From the NCBI GenBank assembly GCA_009760855.2, contig WPIO01000005.1, positions 62,001-126,000 of the forward strand: a stretch of 64,000 nucleotides of DNA. The letters are read 5' to 3'. The translations under genes were made by a program, and so were the position numbers. A model generated the notes under the pieces. The model was not told where the DNA came from, did not search any database, and saw only the letters and a program-made list of their open reading frames with translations. Position 1 is the first letter of the stretch; every line of letters begins with the position of its first letter. This document shows positions 24,811 to 36,342 of the stretch, one piece after another. The DNA is from Cristatella mucedo. Lineage: Eukaryota; Bryozoa; Phylactolaemata; Cristatellidae.

Positions 24811-25165
24811 AGTGTTTGTTCTTCTTGAGGTGGTTGTAGCCACTGTGGAGCCTGTGACTGCTGTATCTTGCTTCGAGACGGCTACCGTTCGAACTGCTGA
24901 GGTTATGGACTGTTGCTCTAACGCTAAACAAGCTGCTTTCTCTGACTGCGAGCGTATTGGAGATGATGTCTGCACTGCAAGTTTTGTGACGGTAGTCAAG
25001 CCTTGCCACATGCCAGGCGAGGGACTGTGTTGTGGCAGTGCTCAGTCTTGTGACAATACGGTATGTCGCATGGCGATGCTAAACGGGAATGAAGAGAACT
25101 ACCTGTCTACGTCGCAAGATCTGCGGTTTATCGGTGACTACTTTTCGCATTGTTTTCCGACTTGA
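24800..25165 (+). CDS. Cysteine-rich open frame, unknown
   Basis: A 121-codon open frame follows a LINE tail. It contains clustered cysteines (DCC, ERIGDDVC, PCH, LCCGSAQSCDNTVC), and codon third positions look more coding-like than in the surroundings. There is no signal peptide, no strong ATG near the start and no recognised family. It may be an exon, part of an unidentified element, or chance. Confidence 0.2.
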   Translation: MRGKVFVLLEVVVATVEPVTAVSCFETATVRTAEVMDCCSNAKQAAFSDCERIGDDVCTASFVTVVKPCHMPGEGLCCGSAQSCDNTVCRMAMLNGNEENYLSTSQDLRFIGDYFSHCFPT

Positions 25166-26269
25166 GGTCTTCTTCTCTTGCGTGTCAAAACATCTTCGTG
25201 ACTGCTTCTGCAATCATGCCAGTGACTTTGCAGCCTGGCGAATGCGATGACCAACGTTACGGTTACGTAAATGTCGAGCAACGTCGAGCAGGTTATGGCT
25301 CCTCTATCAGCGTATTGTAAAAGCTAATGCATTGGACTACTTTTTTCGATTAGCAGTAACCTCCATGCTAGTAAGTTCGCAGTAACAAGCATGCACGCTT
25401 GAACTGAATAATCTGGGGAACTGTAGCGGTACGTGCGACGATAGGAGATCCTGCGACGAACGCGAAGCAGATGGTGGCTAACAACTACAGTCCACAGTCT
25501 ATGCAAGCAATTTTAAGACTTTAGGAACGAAGAGCTTAATTCTCAAGTTTCGCAAAACAGCTCAATTGTGTAAGCCAGGCAGGAAAAGTGCAGCTGACTT
25601 GACTTGCGGCATCGCTGATGTCCATCCACGTAAGTGTCGGCGACGCAGCCAAACCGAGGAAGGCCGGACCTCGCCGCCACCTCGCCAGCTAGCAAAGATA
25701 GCCGAGCGGTAGCGACACAGCCAGACCTCTTTTTCGCATTCAGCAGGATTCGAACCGAGAAAGCGGTGAGACAGGGCGGAAGGACCCGTGCGTGCGGCTC
25801 GTAGGCGAGTCAGGCAGCGTACCGCCAGGTGCCGACAATTCGGTCAATTCGACGCTCTCCTTGGACTAAGGGTCTGATGGCGGACATCGTGCACACGTGA
25901 CCGGCTAGCTGGATTCACTAGCCGGGCCTCTATTATTGACGTGGGGCAAGACCGCGAGTTGTAGCATTGCATCGAGGAGTGGGGGCCAAGCCTGCCTTTC
26001 TAGCTCATTCTGAACGACGGAGCGCCGGCGTTCCAGGACGTTCCCGCATTCAGCCGCCGACCGAGCGAGCGAGCGAGAAACCGGAGGCCCGATCTCGGAG
26101 CTTTTTGAGTAGCCCAGCCAAAAGGGAATGACAATAATCAAGCTGAGACAGAAAAAAGGAGCTAGTTAAATTTTTCTTTGCAACCCAAAATCCTAACCTT
26201 AGATAGGGATCGGACGTGATGGCTAGCTGCAGAAGCTGTCTTCTGAATGAAGCTTTTAAAATTTGATAA
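25166..26269. other. Non-coding DNA with a possible old tRNA-like relic
   Basis: Around 25745-25770 the minus strand reads CGGTTCGAATCCTGC, a good pol-III B box, but no convincing A box or tRNA fold accompanies it. It is probably a decayed SINE. Nothing else was recognised. Confidence 0.3.
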
Positions 26270-28990
26270 TAATAATAATACACTTAATAAAGCACGCTCA
26301 GATAACTCAATCTCTTTCTAGGCGCTTTACATTTACTGCAAAGGGAAATGCAATTCAATGGCGAGTAATACCATGCTTGATAAATAAACAAGATGAATAA
26401 CATGGTTAGGGGTGACATGCACAGGGTCAGCATGCAAATGTGGTTAGTGGCAGCATGCACAGCGTCAGCACGCATAAGCACATCAAGGACGAATCACAGG
26501 GACCCACTAGATGCTGTCCTAAATAGGTGTGTTTTAAAGTTATTTTTAAATGTGGTCAAGTCAGGGGATGTTCTGACACAAGTCGAGAGGGAGTTCCAGG
26601 CTTTGGGAGCATTCAAACTAAATGCACGGTCTCCAAAGGATTTGAGGTTTGTACGAGGTAGTGGTAGACCGTTGGATTCCGAAAAGCGGGTGATACGATG
26701 CTTGGCCTGGTGGGAGAGTAGATCTGAGAGATAGGCTGGAGCCAAAGAATAAAGTGACCTAAAAGTGAGGGACAAAACCTTGAAGTCAATCCGTTGCTTG
26801 ACTGGAAGCCAGTGCAGGTCGGTGAGAAGTGGTGAGATGTGGCAACTGCGACGCTCACGACAGACAAAGCCCAGCTGCAGAGTTTTGCACCAGCTGCGAT
26901 CGCCTGATCGCACATGCCGGTAGGCCAGTAAGCAGTGAGTTGCAGAAGTCGAGACGGGATGTCACGAATGCATGGACTAACTTAGACGGGGTATCCTTAT
27001 CTAAGCAAGCCCGAATTTTAGCAATGTTGTGTAGCTGAAAGTAGGCAGATTTGACTGTGGAGCTGATGTGGTCGTCTAACGAGAGGTCACTTTGGAACTT
27101 GACACATAGATTTCGAGCTGATTCAACAGGAGATAGGCTGCCAGAGCCAATTTTGAGCGTCAGCCTCTCCAATTTCTGAATCACACGGGTTTGCCCATAA
27201 CTAGGAAGTTAGTTTTATCATAGTTTAGTTGCCACCATCCATGTGCGGATGTCATCAATACATGCAGTAAGTGAGTTGAAAGAATTTGAGGTGCTCGAAG
27301 GCTGGGAGGGATCAAAGCAGAGGTACAACCGAGTGTCATCCGCATAGAAGTGAAAGCCTAGATTGTGCTTGGCAATCACATCAGCAAGAGGTAAAGTATA
27401 AACCGCGAAAAGAACCGGACCTTGCACGGAGCCCTGAGGTACCCTATATTTCAGAGGTACTTCGGATGATCTTTGTCCATTCACATCAATACTCTGGAGT
27501 CCCTCACTGAGATAGGACCTGAACCATTGCAGAGTGGTGCCAGTGATGCCCAGGCGAAATAAGAGGCGCTCTAGAATAATTTTGTGATCAATTGTATCAA
27601 AAGCTGCCGAAAGATCGAGCAAAACAAGCAGAGACACTCCACCCATGTCTGCATTTCTCAGTAGTTCATTGTATACCCTAAGCAACGCTGACTCTGTGGA
27701 GTGATTAGGTCTATAGCCAGACTGGAACTTACTAGCAAGGTTTGAAGTTTCGATATTCAGCCTGTCCGCCACAACTCGTTCCAGTGTCTTTGATAGGAAA
27801 GGTAGAAGGGAGACTGGGCGGTAGTTGCTCAAGTTCTCTTGGTCTAGTGTCGCTTTCTTGAGAAGCGGCCTGACTACAGCTTTTTTGAAAGGTGCTGGGA
27901 CATGACCAGAGGCTAATGACATATTAATGATGTTAGTTATGCATGACAGCAGGAGATCAATGCACCGTAGCAGGACCGTGGGAATAGGGTCCAGAGGACT
28001 TGTTGTCTTCTTTGATTGGGATACGAACTTTAGGACTAGATCACTAGTGACCTGCTTAAATGTAGACATTAAGGTGCAGCCAAGAATCGGGGAACAGCAT
28101 ACCAGTGGGGATATTGTCATCGCAGGGATGGACTCCCTGATCTTGTCTATCTTCTGGACAAAGAATCGAGAGAAGCGATCGGCTATGTCATCACAAGGAT
28201 CATCAGGTAAGGAGCTAATCGGGGAGCGGTTGAGAAGATGGTTGATCGTCGACATCAGCATTTTTGGATTGTGCATCTGTGATTCAGCAATGTTTCTATA
28301 GAAGCTAGACTTAGCCTTTGCTGGGATCGATTGGTACGACCTACAGTAGTCTTCATATGCCTGTCGATGGACAGTTAGTCAGGATCTTTTGTATGCTTTT
28401 TCAAGCTTTCGTTTAGTAGACTTGGCTAGTTTAATGTCTGCGGTAAACCATAGGCCGTCTGGGCGGGGGCGCACAGTGCGCTTTGTCAGAGGGGCAAACT
28501 CGTCTAGCGTGTCAGCTAGTGTCGTGTTGAAGCTATCTACCAATCATGACAGATCGGAGGGAGGACTTAGCAGCAGAGGCGAAGCAGATATTTTCGCAGG
28601 GACAGCATTGATGTCAAGGGTCTTGAGGTTTTATGATTCAGAGGTATTTTAAAGGAGGTGGGCACACACTGTAGATTGAAAGAGATCTGCACGTGGTGAA
28701 ATAAGCAGGATTTGGTAATAATTGATGACAAAGTGCAGTTGCATGAGAAAATCTGGTCGAGTGTATGACCCTTGATCTGAGTAGGGCCATGTACATGAGC
28801 CACAAGAGACAATCAGTCAGTCAATGCACGAAATTCGGTGCTGAAAGCGTCAGATAAGTTATCAAAGTGAACGTTGAAATCACTCATAATGAGGAAGGAT
28901 TGATTTCTTGCACACAGAATTGAAATGAGATCGGAGAAATCTGAGATATTGCTTTCCGCAATATTCCGCGAGAGGAAACTTCAAAACGAT
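26270..28990 (-). mobile_element. LINE copy, longest in the window, reverse orientation
   Basis: Reading 5' to 3' on the minus strand, it starts in the apurinic-type endonuclease domain (SDFNVHFDNLSDAF, then IKGHTLDQIFSC), continues through the RT, and ends with the C-terminal block and an (ATT)n tail near 26270. The endonuclease SDH motif is altered to FHH. Stops and frameshifts occur, so it is defective. The architecture (endonuclease, RT, RAFS.APK.WNSLP tail) places it in the CR1/L2/Jockey-type group; I cannot name the clade with certainty. Confidence 0.85.
27218..28276 (-). pseudogene. LINE reverse transcriptase, 352-codon fragment
   Basis: This is the longest uninterrupted RT frame in the window. 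It contains SLASGHVPAPFKKAVVRPLL, LDLSAAFDTIDHKIILERL, VPQGSVQGPVLFAVYTLPLA and the catalytic FYADD (GFHFYADDTRLYL). It is cut upstream by a stop and downstream by a frameshift. Confidence 0.88.
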
Positions 28991-29206
28991 GCGAAGGGGG
29001 TTCCAGAGTCCAAGGACGCCGCCGCATTCGCTTCAGGCTCGACGCGGCCTCGACCTCTCATACCTCATATCCGGACGCATGCGGATGGTCTTGGTTAGCT
29101 CAGAATCTGTTGCCGAGATACTTACTAGCATCTGCGTCTGCAGCTGACTTTTCTATGAGGGCGCTGGCGGTGGTTGTTTACAAGCGGCTGAAACTGCGTC
29201 CGGTGC
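28991..29206. other. Spacer between LINE and fucosyltransferase gene
   Basis: A short unique stretch with no recognised feature. GC content rises toward the GT11 gene. Confidence 0.3.
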
Positions 29207-29212
29207 TTTATT
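29207..29212 (-). terminator. Poly(A) signal for the fucosyltransferase gene
   Basis: The plus strand TTTATT is AATAAA on the minus strand, about 630 bases after the stop codon. It is the first canonical signal seen downstream. Confidence 0.45.
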
Positions 29213-29838
29213 GCTGGTCATCCCTGATGATCAAGGACTCACGAAATTTAGACCAACTACTTGCCCTCACGATTTCTTACTCCGTCTCCTTCTCCAGATC
29301 TAGAGAGCGAGCTTTAGCCCGACGCTTTCCGCTGCAGCTCTGCCGCATACCTCTCCGCCTCGGAAACCGGAGTAGCTAACCGCACCCGTACAGCCACGCT
29401 GCGTCCCGTCGCTGGGAGCTGCGACGTTTTAATAGAATAGGAAACGAGCCAGCTCCACCCGCTGCGATTCCGCGCGTTCGCTGGACGCGGCGTCCCGCGT
29501 GCGTCGCCGTATTTTCCGCAAGCAGCGCCGAGCGACCGACGCTTGGGGCACTGCTTGGCCTGGAGACAAAAGAATTACTTCATGCGTGGCGCGACGCTCG
29601 GACGCAAGCGACGACGACGCCTGGCGCCAAAAGCCCGCGAAGAGGCGACGGCGGCGGCCGGGAGCCTTCATGCGCCGCCGAACGACTGCCGAGCACGATC
29701 GACGGCGGCGGCGGCGCGTCGTCGATGGTGGCGATGCGGTCGCCCTCGCTCCGTCCGCCCCGGTCCCCCGCTCGCAGCTACTTGTTGGAAGGTTCGCGAA
29801 GCCGACGGCCGGCAGTGGCGAGCGCTCGCCGGTCTCGT

Positions 29839-31005
29839 TCAATCCAGGCCGATCCACGACCGCGGATAGTAGTCGTCGGGCGCGTAGTCGGCGGCCAAGC
29901 GCGACGAGTTGGGCATGAAGTTGCGGTAGTAGACGACGTCGCCGCCGGCCAGCCAGGCGGCCCACCAGCCGTACGTGCCGCTCGTGACGATGCTGTGATT
30001 GCAGCGCGACAATATGGCCAGGTCGCCCGCGGCGCTCTCGCCTCCGGCGTACGCGACGTCGGACGACGTGCTATTCAGGCGCGCCAGCGCGGCGCGCACC
30101 CACGCCAAGTCGTCGCTCGCCACGACGAACACGAGCGCTGCGGCGGCCGCCGCTACTTCCGCTGCCGCCGCCGATCCGCCGCCGCCGCTTCCGCCGTACT
30201 TGGCGCGGTACGAGTCCATGGCGCGGCCAATGTACGACTCTGGCGCGACGTTGTACAGGTCGCGCGCGACCATGTCGCCGCGCCGCACGTGCACGCCGAC
30301 GAACGTCACGTTCGCGTGCCCGCTGGCCGCGCGGCGCAGGAAGCCGTCGGCCAGGGCGGCGTAGGGCGGCGTCAGCTCGAACTCGCGCGCCACCTGGCGG
30401 CGGTAGGCGTCGAAATACTTGTGCGACTGTAGGTACGTGTTCACGAACGTTCGCCGGCCGAATAGCAGCGTATTGTCGACGTCGCGGTTGTACACGCCCC
30501 AGCCTTTCTCGACGACGGAGCGGTCCTGAGCGAACGAGCAGCGGGCGGCGGCGACTGTGACGCGAAACAGCGAGCGCAGCTCGTCATAGTACGCCAGCTG
30601 CCAGTCGCTCAGGCAGTAAGCGACACTCAGGTTGTGTCGAAGCGCCACGCCCATGACGCTCGCGTACACGAACATGTTGTTGCCCAGGCGACCGATGCCA
30701 ATGTAGCCGGTCACGAACCGCGCGCCCGGGTCCAGCGTCGGAGGCGTCAACGACGCGGACGCGGCGGTGGCGCCACCTCCACCGGGCCATTCAGGGGTGA
30801 CATTCAGGGCTGCTGCGGCATCATCGGCTGGCCAGCCGATACGCGGCGACCGCGGACGATGCCAGCGAAACAGGAGCGAGTCAATGGGCGTCCACCAACC
30901 GACGTCGCCCAAGTTGCCGCCGACGCCCCAGAGCTGAATGCTCAAATGGAGTAGCACGCTCGCCGCGGACACTGCCGCCAGCAGGCGAAACGCTTGCCGC
31001 GCCAT
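29839..31005 (-). CDS. FUT1/FUT2-like: Alpha-1,2-fucosyltransferase, GT11 family, single exon
   Basis: A Golgi enzyme expected to move fucose from GDP-fucose onto the 2-position of terminal galactose. The 388-codon frame is complete. It has a short basic N-terminus, one signal-anchor membrane segment (about residues 8-28) and a Gly/Ala/Pro-rich stem, and the catalytic domain starts near 98. GT11 motifs are all present: GRLGNNMFVYAS (105-116), the GDP-fucose site HVRRGDM (239-245), FVVASDDLAWV (293-303) and DLAILSRC.HSIVTSGTYGWW (328-348). Several Asn-X-Ser/Thr sites fit a lumenal protein. A low-complexity Gly/Ala insert sits at 271-290. The gene is very GC-rich and intronless. No frame damage is seen. 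The acceptor sugar is inferred from family. Confidence 0.93.
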   Translation of the reverse strand: MARQAFRLLAAVSAASVLLHLSIQLWGVGGNLGDVGWWTPIDSLLFRWHRPRSPRIGWPADDAAAALNVTPEWPGGGGATAASASLTPPTLDPGARFVTGYIGIGRLGNNMFVYASVMGVALRHNLSVAYCLSDWQLAYYDELRSLFRVTVAAARCSFAQDRSVVEKGWGVYNRDVDNTLLFGRRTFVNTYLQSHKYFDAYRRQVAREFELTPPYAALADGFLRRAASGHANVTFVGVHVRRGDMVARDLYNVAPESYIGRAMDSYRAKYGGSGGGGSAAAAEVAAAAAALVFVVASDDLAWVRAALARLNSTSSDVAYAGGESAAGDLAILSRCNHSIVTSGTYGWWAAWLAGGDVVYYRNFMPNSSRLAADYAPDDYYPRSWIGLD

Positions 31006-31730
31006 GCCCTCGGCGCTTCGGTTGGCGTGCGCGGTCGTCGGCGCTGCTCCGCCTCGCCGGCGAGTCGGGAGAGACGCTGAGCGAAGCTCGTCGACCTGCG
31101 GCGATCAGAAGTGGCCGGCGATCAGTGGCGGGCGAGCGGCGATCGAGGGGCGCGGCACGACCGACCGACCGACCGACCGATCGACCGACCGACCGACCGA
31201 CCGACCGACAGCACGGCGTCGAGCGCCGCTGCCGCCTCCGCGTCCGCGACTCTCGCCGCGACGCCGGCGGCCACTCGCGCTGCCGCCTCAGCACCAGTCG
31301 CGGCGGCGAAGCCGCGACTGTCTCGCCGCGCGTCTCTCGCCGGCCGCGCGCCCGCCGCCGGCGGCCGCCGATAACCGCTCGCAGACCGCCGCCGGGCTCG
31401 ACATCAAAGCGAACGGAAACGCGACTAGGATTTGGTGGACGCAGCGGCGGCAGCGACGCAGCCGCGCTGATACGCGTCGACTGCACCCGAAAGGTACCGG
31501 CCGAAGTGGCGGACAGTCCTCCATCCGAAAGAGTGAGCGCGAGGGTCGAGTCTGCGGCGCTCCGTCCCGGCGCTGCTCCGTCCCGGTCCTCCGTCCCGTG
31601 CCGCTGCGGCGCTATGTAGGCTGCTACGTGGTATGGGCGAGGCATCGTCGTCACGTGGCTCCGCCTCCAGCCGACGCGCCCTACGAGCGCGATCCATGCC
31701 AACGTGTAATCTTGTCTTTGCCGTGCATTT
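31006..31730. promoter_or_regulatory. GC-rich 5' flank of the fucosyltransferase gene
   Basis: A CpG-dense stretch directly upstream of the minus-strand start codon, probably the promoter and 5' leader. It includes a (CGAC)n tetranucleotide tract at 31158-31209. The many Arg/Ala-rich open frames here are composition artefacts. Confidence 0.45.
31158..31209 (+). repeat. (CGAC)n tetranucleotide repeat
   Basis: About 13 units with one TCGA variant, in the putative 5' leader of the GT11 gene. Confidence 0.95.
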
Positions 31731-31732
31731 TG

Positions 31733-31890
31733 CCGTGATGGCACTCTAGGTAAGGCGGTTGCTTTTGGGTTCAATTCCTGCGGCGGGCGATCCTTTATTG
31801 CGCCACTGCAAGCGGCGGTGATAGCCGTAAAGGCTCTTCTGTCGCTATACAAGAAGAGGCTGTTTAAGCAGCTAGGATTCTTTTTTACTT
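31733..31890 (+). mobile_element. SINE family 2, with short internal deletion
   Basis: GGCACTCTAGGTAAGGCGG, the A-box side, is followed almost directly by the B box GGGTTCAATTCC. The spacer present in the 41450 copy is missing. The body GATAGCCGTAAAGGCTCTTC and a T-rich end are present. Confidence 0.78.
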
Positions 31891-31975
31891 CTTGCTTGTA
31901 CGTTAGGCTGCATGCACGCTATCTACCCTCTCTCTATCTCTGTCTCTGTGGTTCGGCATACAGAATGCTGGCCCA

Positions 31976-32050
31976 GAACAACGCCAACGGTTTATTGTAC
32001 AAGGCACGGAGCAGCAAGACGCACGACTGCCTTCGCCCCCTTCTCACACT
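31976..32050. repeat. 75-base repeat, near-identical to 42572-42646
   Basis: The two copies differ at a single base that I can see (TTGTAC versus TTGCAC). Both start GAACAACGCCAACGG and end CTTCTCACACT. Flanks are unrelated. Confidence 0.9.
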
Positions 32051-32310
32051 CCTCTCTCCTTCCACTCCTCCAGTTGACCCCGATGATTAATCGAGGACCA
32101 CAACTGTGCAGCGGCCGACCCTGATGGTGAATTCACCATCTGGCAACCAGGGGTTACCGGCCGGTGTCCATGCAACATTACAGGCTCATTAGAGGAGCCG
32201 GCATACACTCAAACTACAGTCTCCTCTCTCTTTCTCGGTCTCCCTCTGTCTGTCTGTCTGTCTCTCTCACTCTCTGTGTGTGTGTGTGTGTGTGTTCGCG
32301 CGCGTGTGTG

Positions 32311-32369
<59 letters not shown>

Positions 32370-32489
32370 CTCTCTCTCTCTCTCTCTCTCTCACTTTAAG
32401 CCTTGTGCTCCGGAAAAGCCAACCCGATGGCTAAAACAACAGCATGTACGCTCGCCGGTGTGTGTCACCTGAGTACAAAGCAGCCATCT
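32051..32489. other. Low-complexity region
   Basis: It contains a perfect 18-base palindrome (GATGGTGAATTCACCATC, 32123-32140) and a compound TC/TG/TC microsatellite (about 32215-32394). No gene. Confidence 0.6.
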
Positions 32490-33030
32490 TCTCACCCACA
32501 CTTCAAGGTTTTATCGCTCACTTTTAGGTCCCTTCATTCTATGGCTCCAGCCTCTCTCTCCGACATACTCCCCCATCAGGCCAAGCATCGTACCACCCGC
32601 TTTTCGGAATCCAACAGTCTAGAAATACCCCGTACAAACCTCAAATCCTTTGGAGACCGTGCATTTAGTTCGTGTGTTCCCAAAGCCTGGAACTCACTCC
32701 CGACTTGCGTCAGAGCATCCCCTGAGTTGACCGCATTTAAAAAGAACTTAACAACACACCTATTCAGGACAGCATTTATTGGGTCCCGGTGATTTGTCCT
32801 TCATGTGCTTATGCGTGCTGACACTGTGCATGCTATCACTAACCACATTTGCATGCTGACCCTGTGCATGTCACCCCTAACCATGCGATTCATGTTGTTT
32901 ATCAAGCATAATATTACTCACCATCTAATCGCGTTTCCCTTTGCAGCAAATATAAAGCGCTAGAAAGAGATTGAGTTCTCAGAGGGCGCTTTATCAAGTG
33001 CATTGTTATTATTATTATTATTATTAAAGC
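32490..33030 (+). mobile_element. LINE 3'-end fragment with (TTA)n tail
   Basis: The frame FKVLSLTFRSLHSMAPASLS, ...FGDRAFSSCVPKAWNSLP... and KKNLTTHLFRTAF is intact to a stop near 32790. It is followed by the LINE 3' UTR and a TTA repeat at 33005-33027. It is 5'-truncated and among the better-preserved LINE tails. Confidence 0.85.
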
Positions 33031-34174
33031 TTATTATTAGCCGGTTCATTGAGTGAATGCAAACACTATGCACGTTGTCGTTTTCCAGGAAAATAGGTAG
33101 GCACGTACGTACTTGGACCCTCGTACGCTAGCGCAAAAAGACGCACGAGCGCACGAGCGAGTGCACACGCACGAGCGAGCGAACTGCCCTGAGCTCCCCG
33201 ACCCCACCCCTCCGGATGGGAATCAGCCATCTGCAAGACAGAATAATAGGTCACACAGCGAGGAAGATATAAGTTTAAACCAGCAATAATCATGCCTCGT
33301 ATTAACCTCATTGACAGTGGTCTGGTCACTTCGCATTGCAATTTCACAGGCTGAGGCTAAAGTGATACAAACCACAGAAATTCACCGACCTGAAAGACCT
33401 CAATGGTCTAATCATAGATCCAGATCTGACCAAGTCTAATGCTAAGCTCCAGACATCAATAAGATGTCTGTAGAGACGTGGAGCTTGGATAAAATGTGAA
33501 AGTAACAGGTCAGAGAAAGCGTCAAAAACTGTTCTCCAACTTCAGAGTAAATACACGTTAAATTTACGGCTCTGTCTGACTAAAAGCGATGCATCTGATG
33601 CGAATTTATCATTTTTTCTCATAGGAACTCGGTTAATTTAAAGCTAATCACTGCTCTAGTCACATAAGCAAAGTTTGTTGGGAACTACGGCGGGAATTTT
33701 CAGTCATGCAGAGGCACAAGAAATTAGTAGATAACACTTACTACTCACGAATAGAAATTGTGCTACATACAGTGCACTAAACCGAGTAGTGACTGTATGA
33801 GCATGCACAAATGCAGCACGCGAGGACATACTCTCTTGATCGGGACAGGTGAGGCTGGGTGAGGAACTGGTGGAAGGGCTTAAGCTTATCTCTCATCATC
33901 GACCCAGTGGACGTCATTATTTCATCCGGTCGAGAGCACGAGAGTTCATGGCGCAGGCACAGGATGCAAGCCGGCGTCGCCTGCGACGCGGAGAGCGCCT
34001 GAGAGCACGGAAGCCTGCGGAAACCCGGATGGAGCGCGGATTGCGCGTAGCTGAAGTGGAACATTATAACGAGAAGACCCTTACTAGAGGGACGGACATT
34101 ATTAGTCGATGCGCCGCTAGGTGGAAAGCCAGTGCTGGTCAAAAAGAAGGCAGCATAATGAATAAATGAATTAA
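33031..34174. other. Unassigned spacer
   Basis: An open frame at 33849-34169 (106 codons, Arg-rich) has no recognised family. Otherwise unique, AT-balanced DNA. Confidence 0.25.
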
Positions 34175-34290
34175 ATAATACAACTCATTTCTTTAGCGCC
34201 CCAAGAGAACTTATTCTCTGTACAGGCGCTTCACATATGCCCCCCCCCCGGGCTTGAGTCCACGACCTCGGTCGGCAACGGAAGCGGCAG
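34175..34290 (-). mobile_element. SINE family 1, partial
   Basis: The plus strand shows TTTAGCGCCCCAAGAGAACT, then CAGGCGCTTCACATATGCC and CTTGAGTCCACGACCTCGG. These are the reversed LINE-like tail and B-box region. A C-run (34242-34250) replaces part of the loop. The A-box end is unclear. Confidence 0.72.
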
Positions 34291-34354
34291 TTGCGACGCC
34301 CACGTCCACGCGACGTGTGAAGTCCTCAACAGAAAAGTTTAGCTGTTGATTGTT

Positions 34355-34645
34355 ACTTCCGCTACTAAAAACGCATCTATTTATGACAGCATTTAGTGGG
34401 ATCCTGTGATTCGTTCTTTGTGTGCTTATGCGTGCTGACACGGTGCATGCTGCCACTAACCACACCTGCATGCTGACCCAGTGCGTATCAACCTTAACCA
34501 TGTTGTTCTTGTTGTCGTAACGTATGCTACAACTAGCCGTTCGATCACGCTTCCTTTGCAACACATGTAAAGTGCCTAGGAAGACATTGAGTTATCTGAG
34601 GACGCTATATCTAATGCATTAATATAAATAATAATATTACTATTG
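34355..34645 (+). mobile_element. LINE 3'-end fragment
   Basis: It contains AAAACGCATCTATTTATGAC (T-HLF block), GCATTTAGTGGG, the 3' UTR core AAGTGCCTAGGAAGACATTG and an AT-rich tail. Confidence 0.75.
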
Positions 34646-34769
34646 TTATTATCATGCGAGAGCCTGGTTTTAGAAAGAACATTTAGGGAAATAGTCTTGG
34701 TCAAAATTGGCGTCTGGTTCCCATGATTCAGTTACGAAACCTGGTAAGATTTACGGGAGCTCAACTACG

Positions 34770-36210
34770 GGCTCTGAATGAATGGCCACGGTAGCATCAG
34801 TCCAGCGTCAATCAGTATCAGATCAGCAGTCCTACGTCCCGTTTGCTGCCGGTGGCGCAGACCGACGCGGCTCTTCGCCTATTTCCCAAGCTCCCCCGTC
34901 GGGAGCCTCGGCGGCGGCGGCACGTCGGCGCGACGCGTCGCTCATCGCGCCGACGGGCCGAGCTGCTTCCTGCCAGGGTCGGGCGTGCTACCCGGGCCTT
35001 CCGGTTCAGGAACTGGGACCACGCGGCTTCCGAGCCGCTGCGGCCGCCAGGCGAGAGATGCTCAGCGCCAAATCGGACTACGAGAGCGACTGCCGCCCTG
35101 ACTTGACTTACTCTTGACGAACGATGGGCGGAGCAGCGGTCATCCTCGCGATCGCCGCTGCTGCGACGGCGGCCAAGGCTAAAGGTCGCTTGGCGACGGT
35201 GACGCGACGCGAAATGGTGCCTCTAGGCGAAGCAGACGCCGCCCGCCGAGGCCGAGCCGGTCGACCCCCGCTGTGCGTGCGCCGCGCGAGCACGCCTACT
35301 TGCCTCTCGCTGACGTCGGTCGGCGCCGCGGCGCGACACGAGTCGCCCCGCGGCCGCCTGCCGCGAGCGTCGTTGCGGCTACCGGCGGTGACGACGTGAG
35401 CGGAAGCGAGCGCGGCCGCCGCCGCGACGCCGGATGCGCCGCCGCTATTCCGCCTTATTGTGCTGCTCGGCTGACGCGACCGTTGTGCTAGCGGCGACCG
35501 ACGCACCCGCCCCGGGCGCCGACGGCCTCTCGCCGAGGCGAAGGCGGCGAACGAGCGGGAAGGCTGGGCTGCGTCGACGAGCCGCCGGCGGCGCGCCAGA
35601 ACCGGCGGCCTGCCGGGCGGGTCTGCTGCCGCTGCTGCGACGGTAGCCGCCGCAGCAGCGGATAAAGAAGCGCTGCGCGCTCACGGAGCTGGCGACGCCA
35701 CCTCGCGCGCGCCGCCGCTTTGAGGGCGCATCGATCGCGGGGGGGGGGGGAGCATCGCACCGCGACGTGCCAATCGATCACCCGTCCGATCCTTTCGACA
35801 CGAAGCGGCGCCGTCTTCGCGGGGAGAATCGAAGTAAAAGCGAGGTCAGCACGACAGGCGGCGAGCCGCTTTCACCGTCGCTCGCGACGCGCTCGACCAG
35901 GCGTCGGGGGCGCGAGAGCGCCGCCGGTCGCCGCAGGTAGACGCTTCGACGACTGGCGGCCCGAGCAGCACGCGGTTCGAGCGTCCTAGAGTGACAACGC
36001 CGACAGAGCGCAGAGCTCTCGAGCGCGCGAGCCAGCTCCACGAGAACGTCGTGGTCGCGAGCGCCGAAGGCGTCGGAGAGCGCTCAGAGGTACGCGCGAT
36101 GATCGTTTACCGTCGGCGGAGGCCACGGACACGACTGTCGCAGCCTCCGCTGCCGACCGCTGGCGGAAGCGACTCTAGCGGATGTCGCGATGAGGCCTCA
36201 TTCCGGGCCG
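34770..36210. other. GC-rich, CpG-dense island without a recognised gene
   Basis: All frames are Arg/Ala/Pro-rich and mutually overlapping. An open frame from 34782 to 35117 ends CYPGLPVQELGPRGFR.... Its DNA around 34982-35040 resembles 15383-15440. It may be a promoter or first exon of an unseen transcript. I find no protein family. Confidence 0.35.
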
Positions 36211-36342
36211 TGACGCTATTCATTTCAAGTAAATGCGAAATAATGAATTTTTTTCATTTGTATCTGTTGAATGGTTGGGAAGGTTCGTAAGTGCTATGTA
36301 TAAGTGCCATCGTCATAGTACTTTGCAACCGACGCTACATAT

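Noticed and set aside
29429-30432. Large Arg/Ala-rich open frames on both strands around the fucosyltransferase
   Set aside because: They are shadows of a GC-rich gene and its flank in other frames. Only the 29839-31005 minus frame has family motifs.
35108-36290. Overlapping Ala/Arg-rich open frames in the 34.8-36.2 kb GC island
   Set aside because: All six frames look alike in composition and none shows a domain, so they are not supported as genes.
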